Positions 5,861-6,038 of a DNA stretch of 6,038 nt are shown here, in pieces. Each line of letters starts with the position of its first letter. The first letter of the stretch is position 1. Origin of the DNA: Desulfobulbaceae bacterium UBA5123 (GTDB lineage Bacteria > Desulfobacterota > Desulfobulbia > Desulfobulbales > UBA5123); the NCBI GenBank assembly GCA_002415465.1, contig DHYT01000054.1:783-6820 (forward strand), given 5' to 3'. The translations under genes and the position numbers were made by a program. Below the pieces are notes generated by a model, which saw nothing but the letters and a program-made list of their open reading frames with translations, did not search any database and was not told the origin of the DNA.

Positions 5861-6038
5861 TGCCCCGCGTCTCGCCTGCCTGGCGGTCACCGACGGCGGC
5901 CAGCGGCTGGCGGCGACAATCGCCGCCGGGCTCGCCAACGCCGAGCTGATTCCAGCCCGGCAGGGCCTTGCCGACCTGTTGCCCGCGCTCTGGCGCGACT
6001 ACGACGGGCTTATCTTTGTCATGGCCGCCGGCATCGTG
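5841..6038 (+). CDS. cbiG: Cobalt-precorrin-5A hydrolase, N-terminal part (3' end outside window)
   Basis: CbiG opens the delta-lactone of cobalt-precorrin-5A and releases the C2 fragment as acetaldehyde, a step found only in the anaerobic route. Sixty-six codons are open to the window end without a stop, about one fifth of a typical CbiG. The visible part reads RLACLAVTDGGQRLAATIAA, then LADLLPALWRDYDGLIFV and MAAGIV. The first matches the N-terminal strand and T-x-G-G loop of CbiG. The second matches the conserved W..YDGLIFI.A.GIVVR block, which is cut just before the expected VR. The ATG at 5841 is served by AAGGA at 8-nt spacing and overlaps the end of cbiF by 20 bp. Some homologues are fused to CbiH or other domains; that cannot be judged here. 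Confidence 0.88.
   Translation, partial: MAAARPDAPRLACLAVTDGGQRLAATIAAGLANAELIPARQGLADLLPALWRDYDGLIFVMAAGIV

Noticed and set aside
5860..5862. ATG at 5860 overlapping the cbiF stop as the start of the next gene
   Set aside because: It is in a different frame from the CbiG-like translation, which begins at 5841 with a proper ribosome site.

Overview
The window holds a cobalamin (vitamin B12) corrin-ring biosynthesis cluster on the + strand: seven genes, the first and last cut by the window edges. CbiD and CbiG both mark the anaerobic, early-cobalt-insertion route. The DNA is GC-rich with strongly G/C-biased third positions. This, the gene order and the fused cbiE-cbiT gene fit an anaerobic or facultative proteobacterium or Desulfobacterota member (Geobacter/Desulfobulbus-like). 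That placement is inference from gene content only; the window contains no rRNA or other phylogenetic marker.

Layout: the 3' part of cbiA (cobyrinate a,c-diamide synthase) runs to 1183. A 239-bp non-coding gap (1184-1422) follows, filled mostly by a structured, repeat-like element with three inverted repeats. Then come cbiC (1423-2055), cbiD (2064-3164), a fused cbiET (3157-4374), cbiL (4371-5093), cbiF (5096-5860) and the first 66 codons of cbiG (5841 to the window end). From cbiC onward the genes are separated by 8 bp or less, or overlap by 4 to 20 bp. They are very likely one translationally coupled operon.

How the genes work together: CbiL methylates C20 of (cobalt-)precorrin-2. A CbiH-type enzyme, not in the window, would methylate C17 and contract the ring. 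CbiF methylates C11, CbiG opens the delta-lactone and releases the two-carbon fragment, and CbiD methylates C1. After a reductase step (CbiJ, not seen), the CbiE and CbiT domains methylate C5 and C15 and decarboxylate the acetate side chain. CbiC moves the C11 methyl to C12, giving cobyrinic acid, and CbiA amidates the a and c side chains. The window therefore covers most steps from cobalt-precorrin-2 to cobyrinic acid a,c-diamide; cbiH, cbiJ and a cobaltochelatase must lie elsewhere.

I found no convincing new biological system. The genes are intact, recognisable members of known families. The part not explained by them is the 1195-1380 intergenic element, which looks like a dispersed bacterial repeat with mutually exclusive hairpins. 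No cobalamin riboswitch, tRNA, CRISPR array, insertion sequence or phage gene is visible.
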